Assembly (NCBI GenBank): GCA_913056245.1
Contig: CAJXME010000051.1
Location: 1 to 7,650 of the forward strand
Reading direction: 5' to 3'
DNA from: an uncultured Alphaproteobacteria bacterium
GTDB lineage: Bacteria > Pseudomonadota > Alphaproteobacteria > Puniceispirillales > UBA1172
Length of the DNA: 7,650 nucleotides
Of this stretch, positions 6,408 through 7,650 are shown piece after piece (the stretch's first letter is position 1; each line of letters starts with the position of its first letter). The notes under the pieces are model-generated. The model did not search any database. It saw nothing but the letters and a program-made list of their open reading frames with translations, and was not told where the DNA came from. The position numbers were made by a program, and so were the translations under genes.

Positions 6408-7650
6408 TGTCCAAGCCAATAGGCGGTTTGCTCCAGGCGGAGGGACTTGCGTCCAGCAAGGAAACAAATTCGTTGACTAGGCGGCTGGTTTGGTCCAGAG
6501 ACGCCTCACACTTTCGCATCGTCCCAGGGGCAACCCACAGGGCAACCGACCTTGAATCAGTGGCAAAGCTTCTGCGCGTTGCAAATGAGAACGGCTATCC
6601 GGTCACCTTTAGATCGGGGGGATCGTCCCTAAGTGGCCAGACCGTGGGCCACGGAGTGGTTGTAGACACCCGCTCAGGCTTTCAATCCTTGGTGGAGATT
6701 TCAGAGGACTCGATTACTGCGCAGCCGGGCGTGACCCTAGCAAGACTCAATGGTAACCTTGCTCGAAGGGGCAGAAAGGTCGGGCCAGATCCCGCCTCCA
6801 TGGTTGCCAGCACCGTGGGCGGTGCCGTGAGCAACAATTCAAGTGGCATGACCTGCGGCACACAGCTCAACAGCTACCGCACCATTCGCTCAGCGAAGCT
6901 TGCATTTGCCGATGGCCAAATCTTGGACACCTCAAGACCTGATTCGGATTCCGAGCTCAAGCGAATCAGGCCAGATATCTACGGCCTTTTGGAGAGCACC
7001 CGCGACCACATCAGGGGGAATCCAGAACTCAAAAAGCGCATAGAGCAGCTATTCAGTTTGAAAAACACCATGGGCTATTCGCTGAATGCCTTTCTAGATT
7101 TCGACGCTCCCGTTGATATCCTGCTTCGGCTTCTGGTTGGGGCAGAGGGCACCCTCGCCTTCCTTGGTCAGGTTGAGCTTGCAACAGTTGAGACTTACGC
7201 TCATCGGTCTGCCAACCTATTGCTGTTTGAGAACTTGGACTCAGCAAGCAAACAAATCCCCGAGCTCATCAAACAAGGTCCCGCGGCCATCGAGCTTATT
7301 GACGCCACCAGCCTTCACGCCCTGAAGTCGGAAGGCATGCTCCCAAGCCCACTCGACAGCAAGGTCTCGGGTTCCTCAGCAGCCGTGCTCGTCGAATTCG
7401 AGGGCCATAGCGATGACGAGATTCAAAAAGCCTCGAGGAGCTTCTCCAAGAAATTCAAAAAGAATCTTGTATTCGCAAGCGCTACCGGTCAACTTCGCAA
7501 TGACCTCTGGGCAATGCGAAAGGGTCTTTACGCAGTGGTAGCAAAAGCGAGACCAACCGGAACTACCGCTCTCCTCGAGGATGTTGCAGTGCCACCCGAG
7601 AAGCTTGCCGAGGCCTGCAGGCTTCTTAGTGAAGCATGTGAGTCATTCGG
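6407..7650 (+). CDS. FAD-linked oxidoreductase, GlcD/D-lactate dehydrogenase type; C-terminal part off the right edge
   Basis: The frame is open from the ATG at 6407 to the window end, giving 414 residues. It has a PCMH-type (VAO/GlcD) FAD-binding domain: VTFRSGGSSLSGQ at about 66-78, GPDPAS at 126-131 and STVGGAVSNNSSG at 135-147, which wrap the FAD pyrophosphate. A linker with KNTMGYSLNAFLDF (219-232) and GAEGTLAF (245-252) follows, then the start of the FAD-oxidase C-terminal domain. This pattern resembles the long actinobacterial proteins, about 900 residues or more, that fuse a FAD domain to a GlpC/GlcF-like Fe-S domain and oxidise D-lactate or another 2-hydroxy acid. Whether the Fe-S half is present lies outside the window. 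The ATG overlaps the kinase stop (TAATG), so it is the third gene of the operon. The substrate is unknown; co-expression with sugar uptake suggests a sugar-derived acid or overflow lactate. Confidence 0.87.
   Translation, partial: MSKPIGGLLQAEGLASSKETNSLTRRLVWSRDASHFRIVPGATHRATDLESVAKLLRVANENGYPVTFRSGGSSLSGQTVGHGVVVDTRSGFQSLVEISEDSITAQPGVTLARLNGNLARRGRKVGPDPASMVASTVGGAVSNNSSGMTCGTQLNSYRTIRSAKLAFADGQILDTSRPDSDSELKRIRPDIYGLLESTRDHIRGNPELKKRIEQLFSLKNTMGYSLNAFLDFDAPVDILLRLLVGAEGTLAFLGQVELATVETYAHRSANLLLFENLDSASKQIPELIKQGPAAIELIDATSLHALKSEGMLPSPLDSKVSGSSAAVLVEFEGHSDDEIQKASRSFSKKFKKNLVFASATGQLRNDLWAMRKGLYAVVAKARPTGTTALLEDVAVPPEKLAEACRLLSEACESF

Overview
The window looks like a join of two unrelated genomes rather than one locus. 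Positions 1 to about 5230 read as an alphaproteobacterium: the neighbourhood priA / transaldolase / DUF484 / xerC, with lpdA nearby, is an arrangement I associate with Rhodospirillales-like and marine SAR116-like Alphaproteobacteria. From about 5230 to the end the sequence reads as an actinobacterium, most like small aquatic Microbacteriaceae: a sugar ABC permease, a BadF/BadG-type sugar kinase and a large FAD-linked oxidoreductase in one tight operon. These lineage calls come from recognising protein motifs and codon habits, not from a search.

Left part. priA (minus strand, runs off the left edge) is divergent from a three-gene plus-strand set: a TalC-type transaldolase, a DUF484 protein and the tyrosine recombinase XerC. 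The last two are translationally coupled. After a 117-base gap with a plausible promoter comes an EmrE-type small multidrug resistance (SMR) transporter. It converges on lpdA (minus strand), the E3 subunit of 2-oxo acid dehydrogenase complexes. lpdA lacks its N-terminal ~100 residues, including the FAD-binding fold and the redox-active cysteines, because it is cut at the join.

Right part. The last ~88 residues of a MalG-family permease begin exactly where lpdA stops. Its stop overlaps the kinase GTG start (GTGA), and the kinase stop overlaps the oxidoreductase ATG (TAATG), so these three form one operon for uptake, phosphorylation and oxidation of a carbohydrate or hydroxy acid. The oxidoreductase runs off the right edge.

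The main observation is the breakpoint. Two genes on opposite strands are both truncated there, and a stretch of roughly 20 bases reads sensibly as both lpdA and the permease. This is the pattern expected of a chimeric assembly through a short shared word. I found no mobile element, RNA gene, CRISPR array or novel system in the window.
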